Source of the DNA: Marthasterias glacialis
Lineage: Eukaryota > Echinodermata > Asteroidea > Forcipulatida > Asteriidae
DNA: 64,000 nucleotides
Direction of reading: 5' to 3'
NCBI GenBank assembly: GCA_911728455.2
Contig: OU452228.1
Location: 8,721,629-8,785,628 of the forward strand
Shown here: positions 33,359 through 44,072 of the stretch, piece by piece
Position numbering within the stretch: position 1 is the stretch's first letter
Layout: each line of letters begins with the position of its first letter
The notes under the pieces: generated by a model
Seen by the model: the letters and a program-made list of their open reading frames with translations, nothing else
What the model was told of the DNA's origin: nothing
The model's database searches: none
Made by a program: the position numbers and the translations under genes

Positions 33359-33658
33359 CGACGCAATGTAAAACAGTCTCAAAAATAGCTTTTATTACTT
33401 CAGCTTATCACAACATCACCAAGGGATCGAATTAAAATGAAATCCAAACAACTTTTCCTTGATGCAATAGAAAAATACGGCTGAATTACAGTAGGTTTGT
33501 TTCTTGATGTTTTGAAAGTCCATAGCTTGATTTCACAAAGCACTATAAGATTCACCTTAAGATTATCCTGACGTCATTTTCAACTGTCAAATATCAACAC
33601 TCAAGTAAAAAAAAAAAACACAGATAATATTGACAAAATAGGGAGACAATCGTCACAG
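33359..33658. other. Intergenic, no gene seen
   Basis: Begins with a remnant of the 32.2-33.0-kb repeat (AAAACAGTCTCAAAAAT). A poly(A) stretch lies at 33607-33618. Confidence 0.4.
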
Positions 33659-33731
33659 GGCTAGACAGCTCAGTTGGTAGAGCGCTTGCACGTTAATCCG
33701 GAGGTCGTAGGTTCAAATCCCGTTCTAGCCA
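33659..33731 (+). tRNA. tRNA-like sequence, probably a tRNA-derived SINE head or pseudogene
   Basis: Length 73 nt. The acceptor stem pairs over all 7 bp (GGCTAGA / TCTAGCC) and the D stem over 4 (GCTC / GAGC). Box A reads CAGCTCAGTTGG and box B GGTTCAAATCC (33710-33720). The anticodon loop would be ACGTTAA, giving GTT (Asn), but position 33 is C in place of U, two of five anticodon-stem pairs fail and one T-stem pair is A/C. Position 8 is C in place of U. A T-run follows at 33733-33737, so polymerase III transcription could end there. I favour a SINE head or pseudogene over a working tRNA. Confidence 0.6.
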
Positions 33732-34149
33732 ATTTTTCTTTGATCATTCCCAAGATATCAAAACTCTCTGAAAATTGTAACCATAGTAGTTACAGTAAGC
33801 AGGTTTTGCTGTAGTTTGTGTGAATGTCGGATGCAAATTTTTGTGGGAATGATCTTCATGGGAACAGAATGGTGTTTGTGGAACCTGGTTGCTAGGTACC
33901 TTTGATGGGTTTTGCGGTCAACGCCATATTTGTGTATATGTTTTTTTTTCTGAGTAATTTAGTTCTGAAATAAGAAATTTTCCTGTTAATGTTTATAGAC
34001 TGGGTCAGTTTCCTGACAATGCTGACAATGACTTGAGCTGGGTAGCCGACATGTTGAGACCAAACAGTAATCAGCCAGAGGTTGTCAAGATATTATTACG
34101 AGAAGCCCCCCCCCCCCCCCCCCCCACCCCCACCCCACATGGATTGACA
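33732..34149. other. Intergenic, possible SINE body, then a poly(C) run
   Basis: If the tRNA-like head is a SINE, its body would start here, but there is no second copy in the window to define its end. A poly(C) run lies at about 34107-34126. Confidence 0.35.
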
Positions 34150-34337
34150 CGATTCATAGAGCTGCTTAAGCACAAAAAGTAGCTACGCACAAACAAAATT
34201 ATGCTTACCGGGATAAGGTTACCAGCCAAAATAGCATGTCGCGTGTACAATCTGTAACTGGTATCCTGCTTATTTTTGCTTAGCAAAACAATTTTAAGCA
34301 CTATTTTCTGCTTAAGCATCTCTGAGAAATTGGGCCC
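34150..34337 (+). repeat. TIR family A, subtype I copy
   Basis: GATTCATAGAGCTGCTTAAG at the left (GGGCCCAA lost next to the poly(C) run) and GAGAAATTGGGCCCTGG at the right. The interior GGTTACCAGCCAAAATAGCA matches the family. Confidence 0.85.
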
Positions 34338-35543
34338 TGGTGTTACTGCAGCAGAAAACCAAATCGATATTCCACATCAAGATGTAGCCTACATAATTAC
34401 TTCTTCGTAATAGTAATACCGACAAAGCGTTCAGTCTTTAACTCTGGTTCCTTTTAAGATAAAGGTTTAGAAAATCAAATAGAGACCACCCAAGGTAACT
34501 AATCGAAACGTCGGGTTCTTATACTACTAGCTTTTCTCTACAATTCTAAACAGAACCATACACTATTGGCAAGTTTCCGTCTTACATTTTTATTTGACTA
34601 AAGGATAAATGGCATAATGACGTAACAAATGTCATTTTCGAGTAAATGAGAGATGTGAATGCATGGCCGACATCAAAATAAATTTGATCACTACGTTATG
34701 TCATTTTCTCCAAAACTGAAGGAGGAAATAAACTGAAATTTTCACATTTTCAAAGGTACATTATCCAAAGTTGGAAAATTTTCCTTTAAGAAATAATTCC
34801 ATCACCAGATTGATATCTGGTCATGTCAAAAAAAACAATCATCTTTAATCTTAATTGTATATCTTAATGGCCTATGGGTTTTATTTGGAAACACGGTTTC
34901 CGAAGGCAGAACATTGGGCTGATGCCTACATTGGAAGGACCTTTGTCACTGTGGAAACCGTTTTGCTCTTCGTTGCCAATGGGTCTCCTCTCGAAACACA
35001 ATTACTGTAACGACACTTCAAATCAGACAGAAATCTATATATCTACAGGATGGTGAATTTGTGTAGGCCTACTCACTGGTTGCGTGATTAATTGGGCACC
35101 GACAGAGGGCGCACTTTTCTTTCAGACATTATGCACAAGTGACTAGATCAACCTCCTCTACCAACCCAGGCTGTACTGCTCAAGGCTGATCAACCGGACC
35201 GGGCAACTGCGCTCAGCACGGATAAAAGGGATCGATCAGTAAAAAACAACCCCTCCCCTCCGAACATTTCGAGGCCCTGAATAAAATCCTGTAAATCAAG
35301 AGTTAATGGTTGTTTCTTCTAAGGGTTGCGGGAAATAACATCAAACGATAATTTATTTTAGGAAAAAAAACAAATCAAATGCACCCTCAACAATGCGAAT
35401 GAACCCAAGTAGCAAGCGATGTCCAAAATGTCGGCATTTGCCCCATCACTTCACTTTCAAACCATTTGTATAATAATTACTGGAAACATCGTGGTTTTTT
35501 TTTAAATAGCAGTTGCACATGTTTTGACAAGTAATGACACCCA
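34338..35543. other. Intergenic, no gene seen
   Basis: Unique sequence. Short open frames only. Confidence 0.4.
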
Positions 35544-35700
35544 GTCGCGCGGAATTTGGAGACCGTTAGATTTGCATAGCGCCCTCTGTTGTTGAATCAA
35601 TTCAACCTGACTTGACACGGCCGAAGTCGCCCAGAATTTGGAGACCGCTAGATGTACATAGCGCCCTCGGTCTGTTGTTGAATCAATACAACCTGCCTTT
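35544..35700 (+). repeat. Two-unit tandem repeat, 83-bp period
   Basis: The block AATTTGGAGACCGTTAGATT plus CATAGCGCCCTC is followed by TTGTTGAATCAATTCAACCT. It recurs from 35627 with a few substitutions. Open frames on both strands across it are artefacts. Confidence 0.8.
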
Positions 35701-37379
35701 CCTAATCTCCAAAGTTTTGTTAAACCCGTGTACCTTGAACCCAGCCGAAAAAAATAAACGAACTTCATTAGATCACCATACCCAGCCAAACTCTAGGTAT
35801 GACTCTGTATATGGTACCGGTATATATTTCGGTTTTTAGTAGGCCTAGAAACAATTACTTCCCGACAGAATAACGAAGTCAAAAATTGTTGTGATGCAAA
35901 TTATGAGCCACAGTGATTTCATTCTCATGGCATGGAGATATCATATGCCCATACATTCGCTAGTGTTATTTCTCATAATTAACAATTACGAAATAAGTTT
36001 AGGTTAACAAGGTAATAAAACTGGAATATATTTATTTACGTGGATATTTCCCCGAAGAAATGTTTTGCGCTATTGAAGAGGGGTATTTATACTACATTAT
36101 TTATTTTTGAGAATCAGATAAATTGACAGGCGTTATAATATTTTGTGAGCACATTATTTTGGTCCCCATAATTATTAGGAATATCTTTAATACTGTATAA
36201 ATAAAACATCATGCATGCAAAGGGTACGGTTGTAAGCTGTTGATTTATTGAAATGCAACCAATTTACCATTATTGACAGACAACTGTTATCACCATTACA
36301 ACGTAATAAAGATTCAGAATGAAAGGAAAATGCAACTGCCCTTTTTCAGTCAATACAATACCCAATCCCAACTCACCACCTAAAAAGCTAACGGACGTTA
36401 TTAAAAGCTGAAAGCAGTACTTTTGGGCACTGCACGTCTTTACGTAATGTTACATAATTGTTTTTCTTGTATGCAAATTTTTCAGGAAAGCTTGACATCA
36501 CCCCAAAGTTTTTTATGTCCAACACATGTAATAATTAAAGAAAAAGTGAGCAACTGGGCGGGGCTTATTTTCCACTGTAATTTCCTAGCTTTCTATTGAG
36601 CGAAATTTTGTTAACCTGAGCGGATTTCTATTGTTATGCAAATTATGGGTTTTGAGCGGGTTTTGTCAAATTGCTCATTTTGGGCAGCAAGAGACGCCAT
36701 TTCCCAAAAAAGCTTCAGCACGAGAGAATGTGCTGCAGCTACGTTCTTCATGTTCTTATTCACGTGTAAAAAAAGTGGTGGTATTTTTTGAGAACACTAA
36801 ATTTAAATGTGACTCGGGCTCTTGTACCACCCTTCCACCGGCCAGGGGACATTTTCCTACTCTTTGGAATCAATTTATTGCTCAAAAATTAGGCCAAAAT
36901 TCTGTGTTGAGTTTGTAACCGGCTTTGAGAGGTCTACACGAGGTTGGCATGGACCTTCAACGAGAACAACACCAGAAACTGCAACTTGAACTTACAACTG
37001 ACCAACTTCGTTGTGGAACTCTTGGCTGTGATGCGAATTCCACAGAGTTCAGGCTGAAGACTGTATGCAACAGTTGAACTAACTTAATGTCGAGCTTGCA
37101 GGTGGCTGCAAGAGCTCCGGGAGTAATGTTTGTAGGGTAACCGACAACGCCGAAAAACTTCCACACCGAAATGTTACTTTCCCGTCGAGCTTTTTGGCTG
37201 CCTTGCGAGATCCATTGGGTTAGTATGAAGCGTCCCCTTGACCGAGTTAACCGAAGGGTGCATGGACCCATCCTAACCGTGGATGAAGGAGACGGACGGG
37301 GATGACGGAGACAAGGAGAAAGGAACCAGGCGGTATGCATGCAGCCACGCCCAGCAGCTAGGGGAGGCCGAGACCACAA
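35701..37379. other. Intergenic, GC-richer toward the right, no secure gene
   Basis: From about 36900 to 37400 base composition rises and frames stay open longer: a 140-codon frame on the minus strand (36957-37379) and a 42-codon frame on the plus strand (36951-37079, starting MDLQREQHQK). Neither has a recognisable domain, and splice sites do not link them to anything certain. This may be a transcribed region feeding the minisatellites that follow. Confidence 0.3.
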
Positions 37380-38095
37380 TCTTCCCAGCAGTCTTCAACA
37401 AGACTTCCAGCGCGACTTCGGTCTTCAGCAAGTGTTCCAGCAATGGCAAGTAGTGTTTCTTCAAACACAATTTCTTCCAAAGATCATGTTCATGAAGCAT
37501 AAATTTCAAAAACTGTATACATGATCTTTTGGAAGAATTGTAGTATGCTACGTTTTGTCTAATGAGCGATTTGTCAAGTACAAGTGTTCAAGCAAGAAAT
37601 CATCAAGTAGTATGCTACGTTTTGTCTAATGAGCGATTTGTCAAGTACAAGTGTTCAAGCAAGAAATCGTCAAGTATGCTACGTTTTGTCTTATGAGTGA
37701 TTTGTCAAGAGTCAAGTGTTCAACTAAGGAATCTTCAAGTTTGTTGCATTTTGTCGAATGAGCGATTTGTCAAGATTACAAGTGTTCAAGCAAGAAATGT
37801 TCAAGAATTTTGCGATTTGTCAAGATACAAGTATTCAACCAAGAAATCTTCAAGAATATTGCAAGTTTTCAAGATACAAGTGTTCAACCAAGAAATCTTC
37901 AAGAATATTGCAATTTGTCAAGATACACGTGTTCAACAAAGAAATTTTCAATGTGCTGTTTTTTTGTCCAATGAGCGATTTTTCAAGAATCAAGTGTTCA
38001 GCCAAGGAATCTTCAAGTTTGTTGCATTTTGTCGAATGAACGATTTGTCAAGATTTAAGTGTCCAAGCAAGAAACCACATTGCCTTGCTGTATGA
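37380..38095 (+). repeat. Minisatellite with alternating 65- and 50-bp units
   Basis: The core is GATTTGTCAAGATACAAGTG, then TTCAACCAAGAAATCTTCAA. Anchors near 37567, 37633, 37699, 37763, 37813, 37863, 37911, 37976 and 38041 give spacings of about 65, 66, 64, 50, 50, 48, 65 and 65. The longer unit carries an extra TGCTACGTTTTGTCTAATGA block. Early degenerate copies start near 37380. Frames of 132 and 93 codons here are repeat artefacts. Confidence 0.85.
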
Positions 38096-39590
38096 CTGTA
38101 GTGCCTAACCAAGGAAATGTGGACTGAACCTCAATGTATTTTTTAACTGGACTCTTAAAACCTTGGCATATGAACTCTAGTGCCTAACCAAGGAAATGAG
38201 GACTGGACTTCATCTTTTACTTTTGTTTAACAGAACTCGTTGGATATGAATTCTAATGCCAGCCATCAAAGGAAATGTGAACTGAACTTCATTTTATTTT
38301 TTTAACTGAAGCCTTCAAACATTGGTATATGAACTCTAGTGCCTAAACAAGGAAATGTAAACTGAACTTCTATTTTCTTCTTTTCTTTCTTTTCTTTTCT
38401 TTTTTCCCTTTTTTTACTGAATGCTTAAAACCTTGGTATAATATGAACTCTAGTGCCTGACCAAGGATAACTGAACTCTTAAACCTCGATATTATTATGA
38501 ACTGTAGTGCCTAACAAAGGAAATGTGGACTGAACTTCATTTTATTTTTTAACTGGAGTCTTCAAACCTTGGTATAATGAACTGTAGTGCCCGACCAGGG
38601 AAATGAAAACTGAACTTCATTTTACTTTTTCAACTGAACTCTGAAAGCTTTGACATATGAACTCTAGTGCCTAAAGAAGCAAATGTAAATTTAACTTTTT
38701 TCTTTTTTCTTCTTTTTTCTTTTCTTGTTTTCTTTCTTTCCTTTTTTCTTATTTTTACTCCTTTTTTTTACTGAATGCTTAAAACCTTGGTATGATATAA
38801 ACTGTAGTGCCAGACCAAGGAATTGTGGATTGAACATCATTGTTTTAACTGATCTCTTAAAACCTAAGGATATATGAACTCTAGTGCCTGACCAAGGATA
38901 ACTGAACTCTTAAACCTCGATATTATTATGAACTCTAGTGCCTAACAAAGGAAATGTGGACTGAACTTCATTTTATTTTTTTTAACTGAATGCTTAAAAC
39001 CTTGGTATATGAACTCTATTGCCTGACCAAGGATAACTGAACTCTTAAACCTCGATATTATTATGAACTCTAGTGCCTAACAAATGAAATGTGGACTGAA
39101 CTTCATTTTATTTTTTTAACTGAAGTCTTCAAACCTTGGTATATGAACTCTAGTCCCTGACCAAGGATAACTGAACTCTTAGACCTCGGTATTATTATGA
39201 ACTCTAGTGCCTAACAAAGGAAACGTGGACTGAACTTCATTTTATTTGTATTTATTTTTATTATTATTATTTTTAAAACTGCTTTTAAAACTGCATGTGA
39301 ACTCTAGTGACCAACAAAGGAAATGTGAACTTTGAACTTAATTTTTTTTTAATTGAACTAAACCTTGCTATATGAACTCTAGTGCCTAGCAAAGGAAATG
39401 TGAACTGAACTTCATTTTTTTCCCCATGAAAACTGAACTCCTAATACCTTGGTGTGTGAACTCTAGTGCCTAACCAGTGAAATGTTGACTGAACTTCATT
39501 GTACATTTTTTTTTCTGAACGCTTATTACCTTGGTATGTGAACTCTAGTGCCTAAACCAAGGAAATGGGAACTGAGCTTTATTATAGGGC
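38096..39590 (+). repeat. Minisatellite, about 75-80-bp unit, about 19 units
   Basis: The unit contains GAACTCTAGTGCCTAACCAA, GGAAATGTGGACTGAACTTC and ATTTTATTTTTTAACTGAA. A compound unit with CCAAGGATAACTGAACTCTT then AAACCTCGATATTATTATGA recurs near 38450, 38885, 39020 and 39155, the last three at a higher-order period of about 135 bp. T-rich expansions (38360-38420, 38690-38770) interrupt it. Confidence 0.9.
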
Positions 39591-39765
39591 TAGGGATATT
39601 AGTTAAAAATTGAACTCTAAGGAAAATGAACTCAATGCACAAATTGTAAACTGAAATTAACTGTGAATTTTTTAGCTGAACTCTAAAAAACTCAATTTGT
39701 GCTGACTACTATCATGTGGAGAGACTTCCCTCAATGAACAAGTCCAACACCTACATGTGTGCATT

Positions 39766-39910
39766 TCTATGGATATGTCGCGTGTACATTTTGTCTATGG
39801 ATATGTCGCGTGTACTTTTTGTCTATGGATATGTCGCGTGTACTTTTTGTCTATGGATATGTGGTGTGTACTTTGTCTATGGATATGTGGTGTGCACTTT
39901 GTCTATGGAT
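39766..39910 (+). repeat. Minisatellite, 28/26-bp unit, six units
   Basis: CTATGGATATGTCGCGTGTA then CTTTTTGT. Anchors lie at 39767, 39795, 39823, 39851, 39877 and 39903. The last units change CGCG to GGTG and lose two T residues. The two plus-strand frames here follow the repeat. A GTAAGC splice-donor-like sequence lies at 39988. Confidence 0.9.
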
Positions 39911-40023
39911 CCTTTGACGAAGATGTAAAGAAATCATCAGTTGGTAAGCTTGTAAGCTTGTTAAGTTCAAGATTAAGATGGATTAAGGTAAGCGAAGGTC
40001 TAACCATTTCCTCCCAATAGATC

Positions 40024-40471
40024 GATCCATTAAGCTCGGCCTACTAATGTATTGACCAATCACAGCCTTGACAACGCCACAGAAAGTCCGACAGAAATTT
40101 GACACATTAAAATTTCATTAGAAAAGTAAAGAAACTGCCGCCATTGTTCTGACACACAGCAGCACACACGACTACTAACTTTTGTTTTAATTTTCAAATT
40201 TCTGGTGGTGCAAATTCTGCAGCAGTGGTCCCTGTACAGTCGTATAAAACTGGTTTAACAGTGTTCATGTCTGCATTGTTCTTTGGACTCAAGGCACTGC
40301 TCAAAAGGCCACAAAACTAAATCCATAACGCTCATGAAAACCATGTATGTGTGTGTGTGTCGTATCCAATCTGTGTAGGCCGCAACCGAACCACCGCTGC
40401 AATCGTGGCAAGAAAGTCACACCATGTGCTGTTGCTGGGCAGTTGCTAAGGTAGGCGGGGCTTAATGGATG
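40024..40471. repeat. TIR element with TCCATTAAGCYCSGCCTAC ends (about 448 bp)
   Basis: The left end GATCCATTAAGCTCGGCCTA is mirrored by the right end TAGGCGGGGCTTAATGGATG. Further in, CAACGCCACAGAAAGTC pairs loosely with GCAAGAAAGTCACACC. The centre is unique, with no coding. The CCAAT and GC-box-like motifs in the ends are explained by the TIRs. Confidence 0.7.
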
Positions 40472-41849
40472 GGTCTTTTCTCTCCCCATTTTTTTCAGGT
40501 TATTTTTTAATATCTAGGTACTTGTTGATGTTGTCAACGTTGTATTTTCTTTCATTGGTGATGATGCCACAACCACAGCTAGTTCCAACGGTCTGTCTTG
40601 TGTTGCATATGGTCATAGCCAGTGATGCAAACATCTTAAGTTACTGGCAGTTTTCCCGGGCTGTATAGTGTTTAGGACCATTGTTTGACATGTTCTGCTT
40701 GTACATGTGTACATTGTAATAACTTCAGTATGGCGTAAAGCCAACTAAGATTTTTTTATTTTTTTATTTTTTTAACTCTGTAATTTTGGGACACCAACTC
40801 TACATCATCTGTATAAGTATTACAGTAGTGTTTCTTTTACAAGGAAACATTACGCAGATTGATATCTGTAGTAAGGAACAAGTAATTCTTTAAGTTAGGC
40901 CTTTGTTTATTCAAACTAATTGATTTTATCTTCCCATAAGTGTAATAACAATCTACAACTCAAAATTTTTTGAAAACTGATAGATAAATCACATCAAATG
41001 GAACAAATAATTCAGATATCTGTAAACATAAATTACCTGGTTATTTTAGTCTAATGGACACCACCATAAGTTTGTAATTAGTAGCAGGAAATTTCCTGAA
41101 CATAAAACATAAGCACGCCCTCTATTGTCAGAATGACAAATAAATAACAAAGTTTTGCAATAAAAATTTACTTTATATAAAATGTAATTCTGGGGCCTAT
41201 ATGTTATGTATGCTTGCGCGTCTGTGTTTATGTAATGGCTAGCATTAAATTATCTTTGATAAATAGTTCAAATAGAGTATTAAAAAGTTACATAACAACC
41301 TGCAGTTCCCCCCCCCCCCATCAATAAAAATAAAGAAAATATTTGAATCTTCACTATTTACTCACTTCTAAAAAAATTATTGCAATTAATTTATTTATTT
41401 AAACCATGTCTAGATTTTGAGCGCAGCGATAGAAACATTATTTAATTGCTGTAAAATATCCACCTTTAGTGGATTTACCTAAGAAAATAATGTGAGGTCT
41501 GGGACAGAACAAATATCAAGTGCTGGAAAACTTGAGGCATTGTGATTGCTGCGAAGAAGAAAAAAAAAGATTTCAAGCACAGAGAGCTAGAGGATTTATG
41601 AAAAATCTTGAGAAGCAGCTCTTATTCAAGAGGGTACTATGCATAAGCCTAGTCTTCTCCTGGTACCCTTGATTGTTGGAGCCTCGACAGATGATCAGCC
41701 ATGGAGGAACCAGCTGATGATGCTGTGGTACGGTATGTATGGGTGGTAAGAGATACATGATAGGCCTAGAAGTAAGTCTTAGGCTTAGAAAATATACAAA
41801 ACTCTGCTCTCCCCTATCCAGATTCAAGTCCAGGTTGGTGTATGGTTTT
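40472..41849. other. Intergenic, no gene seen
   Basis: AT-rich. A poly(C) run lies at about 41310-41319. No gene seen. Confidence 0.4.
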
Positions 41850-41943
41850 ACTTAGTCTTGGTTCTGAAGCCCTCCTTTTTGGACCCAAACACTTTACAAA
41901 GTAAACTCTTTCAAATTAAGAAGTTATTGAACCAAGACTAAGT
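41850..41943. repeat. 94-bp hairpin element
   Basis: ACTTAGTCTTGGTTC (41850-41864) is exactly mirrored by GAACCAAGACTAAGT (41929-41943). The 64-bp centre is AT-rich. Probably a very short TIR element. Confidence 0.7.
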
Positions 41944-42136
41944 ATTACCACACTGTCATCATCAAGAGACGTGAGAAGATGCATGACCTCAGGTTGGCAA
42001 GGTTTGGAATGAGCAACACTCCGTGGCAAATGTTCCAGTATAGCAATGGTTAAGTATCAGGTTAAGTATAAAAGTTTTGTGTGGGTTAAGGTATGGTATG
42101 CAAACTCTAAACTCATTATGAGGTATTAATCGTGTT

Positions 42137-42308
42137 CTCTCCACAGCGTTAACCATTTTCTCAACAGGTTTAACCATTTTCTCAACAGGTTTAACTATTT
42201 TTCTCAACAGGTTTAACTATTGATTTTCTCTACAGCTTTAACAAATTTTCTCGACAGCTTTAACCCTTCTCTCAACAGATTTAACCCTTCTCTCAACAGC
42301 TTTATTTT
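42137..42308 (+). repeat. Short tandem repeat, about 21-24-bp unit, about eight units
   Basis: TTTCTCAACAGGTTTAACCA and variants (CTACAGCTTTAAC, CTCAACAGATTTAACCC). The repeated CAACAG|GTTTAA looks like a splice acceptor each time. It lies just upstream of the exon-like cassettes. Confidence 0.8.
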
Positions 42309-42360
42309 TGTCTTAACGTTTTTTCCAGCAGCCATAACCCTTTTTTTTGTTTTCACTCAG

Positions 42361-42409
42361 TGGAAGTCTTATCTTAACTACAGCATTGTGCATCTGGAAA
42401 TGGCGTTGG
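42361..42409 (+). other. Exon-like cassette 1
   Basis: Flanked by TTTTGTTTTCACTCAG on the left and GTAAAGT on the right. Its 3' half, ACAGCATTGTGCATCTGGAA, is shared with cassette 2 and, diverged, with cassette 3. It is open in one frame, but cassette 2 has a stop at the equivalent place, so coding is doubtful. Confidence 0.4.
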
Positions 42410-42504
42410 GTAAAGTATATGGGAAAACAATTGTAGCGTTAACCTGGACTTTTCTGTGTATCTTCTTCCACAAACATAACCTTCTTTCTTTTTTTCCCAT
42501 GCAG

Positions 42505-42556
42505 GCAATGTCTTCTTAGGCTAGATACAGCATTGTGAGTCTGGAAACGGAGTTTG
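42505..42556 (+). other. Exon-like cassette 2
   Basis: Acceptor TTTTTTTCCCATGCAG, donor GTTAAGT. Contains ACAGCATTGTGAGTCTGGAA, then ACGGAG. The putative intron before it is 95 bp. An in-frame TAG occurs in the frame matching cassette 1. Confidence 0.4.
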
Positions 42557-42642
42557 GTTAAGTATGAGGTAACACAAGTAATTGTAATGTTAACCTTGGT
42601 TAATCTTCTTCCACAGCCAACCTGTTTTTCGTTTTCCTGCAG

Positions 42643-42692
42643 TTGATCTCCTCATATCTGACACTGTGGGTCTGGAAACGGACTTGATGAAG
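42643..42692 (+). other. Exon-like cassette 3
   Basis: Acceptor TTCGTTTTCCTGCAG, donor GTACAG. Shares TGTGGGTCTGGAAACGGA with cassette 2 and is open in one frame (DLLISDTVGLETDLMK). The putative intron before it is 86 bp. Confidence 0.4.
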
Positions 42693-42773
42693 GTACAGTC
42701 GTAATAAGGTTTGACATGATCCTCATACTATGATATTAACCTTCTTCAGTCAGTTTTATTTTCTTTGTTACAG

Positions 42774-42846
42774 CTACTAGATTGTCGTCATTATTGCCAA
42801 TGCCACTATGTGCAGCCATGGTATCCCCGAGACACTGTACTCTAAG
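42774..42846 (+). other. Exon-like cassette 4
   Basis: Acceptor TTTCTTTGTTACAG, donor GTAACA. The stretch TGTGCAGCCATGGTATCCCC resembles TGTGCTGCCTTGGATCTCGG in the terminal exon at 47268, and both are open in the same relative frame. This similarity is short and was judged by eye. Confidence 0.35.
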
Positions 42847-42920
42847 GTAACATAGACAATTTGGTAAGATATCACCAAGTATTCCAGGGTAAGCTTAGCT
42901 GTACTTCAGTGAATGCCTAC

Positions 42921-43433
42921 GGTGGCGAAGCCAGAATTTTTTAAGTGGGGGATTGCTTTTCACTGGGGGCCCCAGGTACCATGTTTTTTCAAAAAGAATT
43001 ACATGTATCTACATTGTTTGTAGGGGCACTGGAAATTTTATTTATTTATTTATTTATTTTTTGTTTGGGTGGGGCACATGCCCCCAAGCCCTCCCCCCCT
43101 GGCTACACCGTTGAATGCTTCTAACATTTTACTACTACTTTCCTTTTAAGCAAGTGATGGTTTGTCAAAATTGAAGTTCTACTACCCAATGCCATGATCT
43201 GCTGAGTGGAACATCATGTGAAGGAATTGGGTAAAGTATTGAGTGTGAAACGTACAAAGGTATGAGCTTAACTAAATAACTGAAGTGAAGAGAATGAGAG
43301 GACATTTTAATGATTTCATCTGCCAACTGGAATTTTGAAAATGTGGTATGGTAATTGTATTTATTAAAGTGATTGTGGGTAGGCCTACCCTGGAAGCAAA
43401 TAATTTAGAGGGCAGAAATACAAGCTTTACACT
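42921..43433 (+). repeat. Local tandem duplication, left copy (family H plus cassette 5)
   Basis: Carries family H (42921-43112), then ACTACTACTTTCCTTTTAAG, an exon-like stretch (43151-43230) with donor GTAAAG, and a tail ending GTAGGCCTACCCTGGAAGCA plus AATAATTTAGAGG. The right copy follows directly. Confidence 0.8.
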
Positions 43434-43851
43434 AGGGGCCCGGGTACCATTAAAAAAAAAATGAATCACATTTATCTACATTTTTTTATGGGGGCCACTG
43501 GAAAAAAATTCGGGGGGGGGGGGGGGGGTACGTGCCCCACAGGCACTCCCTCCCCCCCTTCAGCTACACCGCTGAATGCTTCTAACATGTTACTACTACT
43601 TTCTCTTTAAGCACGTGATGGTTTGTCAATATCGAAGTTCTACTACTCAATGCCATGATCTGCTCAGCAGTGGAACATCATGTGAAGGAATTTGGTAAAG
43701 TATCGAGTGAAACTTACTTAAATAAAAAGTAACTGAAGTGAAGACAATGTGAGGACATTTTACTGATTTCATCTGCCAACTGGAACTAATATGGGTAGGC
43801 CTACCCTGGAAGCAAATAATTTAGAGGCGGAAAAATACAAGCTACAAAAGA
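43434..43851 (+). repeat. Local tandem duplication, right copy (family H plus cassette 6)
   Basis: Same order of blocks as the left copy: family H (43434-43573, with a G-run of about 18), TTTCTCTTTAAG acceptor, exon-like stretch (43612-43694) with donor GTAAAG, and GTAGGCCTACCCTGGAAGCA. It differs by small indels. The cassette in each copy contains AATGCCATGATCTGCT and TGGAACATCATGTGAAGGAA. Confidence 0.8.
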
Positions 43852-44072
43852 AGAATTGGTTGGCTTAATTTTTATTAAGCAATAAACTTGAAACAAAGAA
43901 AGGAACTGCAGACACCAAATTTACATAAGAAATATGGTTCGAAAAAAGTATGGGAATTTCTTTCAAAACCTTGCTCTAAGAATAGTCACTAAAATTCTAA
44001 GTCTGGGCTACCTTCCAACCTTTACATTAGCCTGCTCTTTCAATCTGAACTTATGTTTCTTTCCCCCAACAG

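Noticed and set aside
33659..33731. A functional tRNA-Asn gene
   Set aside because: C33 and two broken anticodon-stem pairs make a working tRNA unlikely. Kept as tRNA-like.
36957..37379. A 140-codon minus-strand frame and a 42-codon plus-strand frame (36951-37079) as genes
   Set aside because: They overlap on opposite strands, show no domain and lie at the degenerate start of a minisatellite. Kept only as a note on composition.
37697..38095. A 132-codon frame in the 65/50-bp minisatellite as a protein
   Set aside because: Unit lengths are not multiples of three throughout, and the peptide is simply the translated repeat.
40024..40471. A promoter with CCAAT (about 40060) and a GC box (about 40453)
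   Set aside because: The GC-rich stretch lies in the terminal inverted repeat of a mobile element, and no gene follows.
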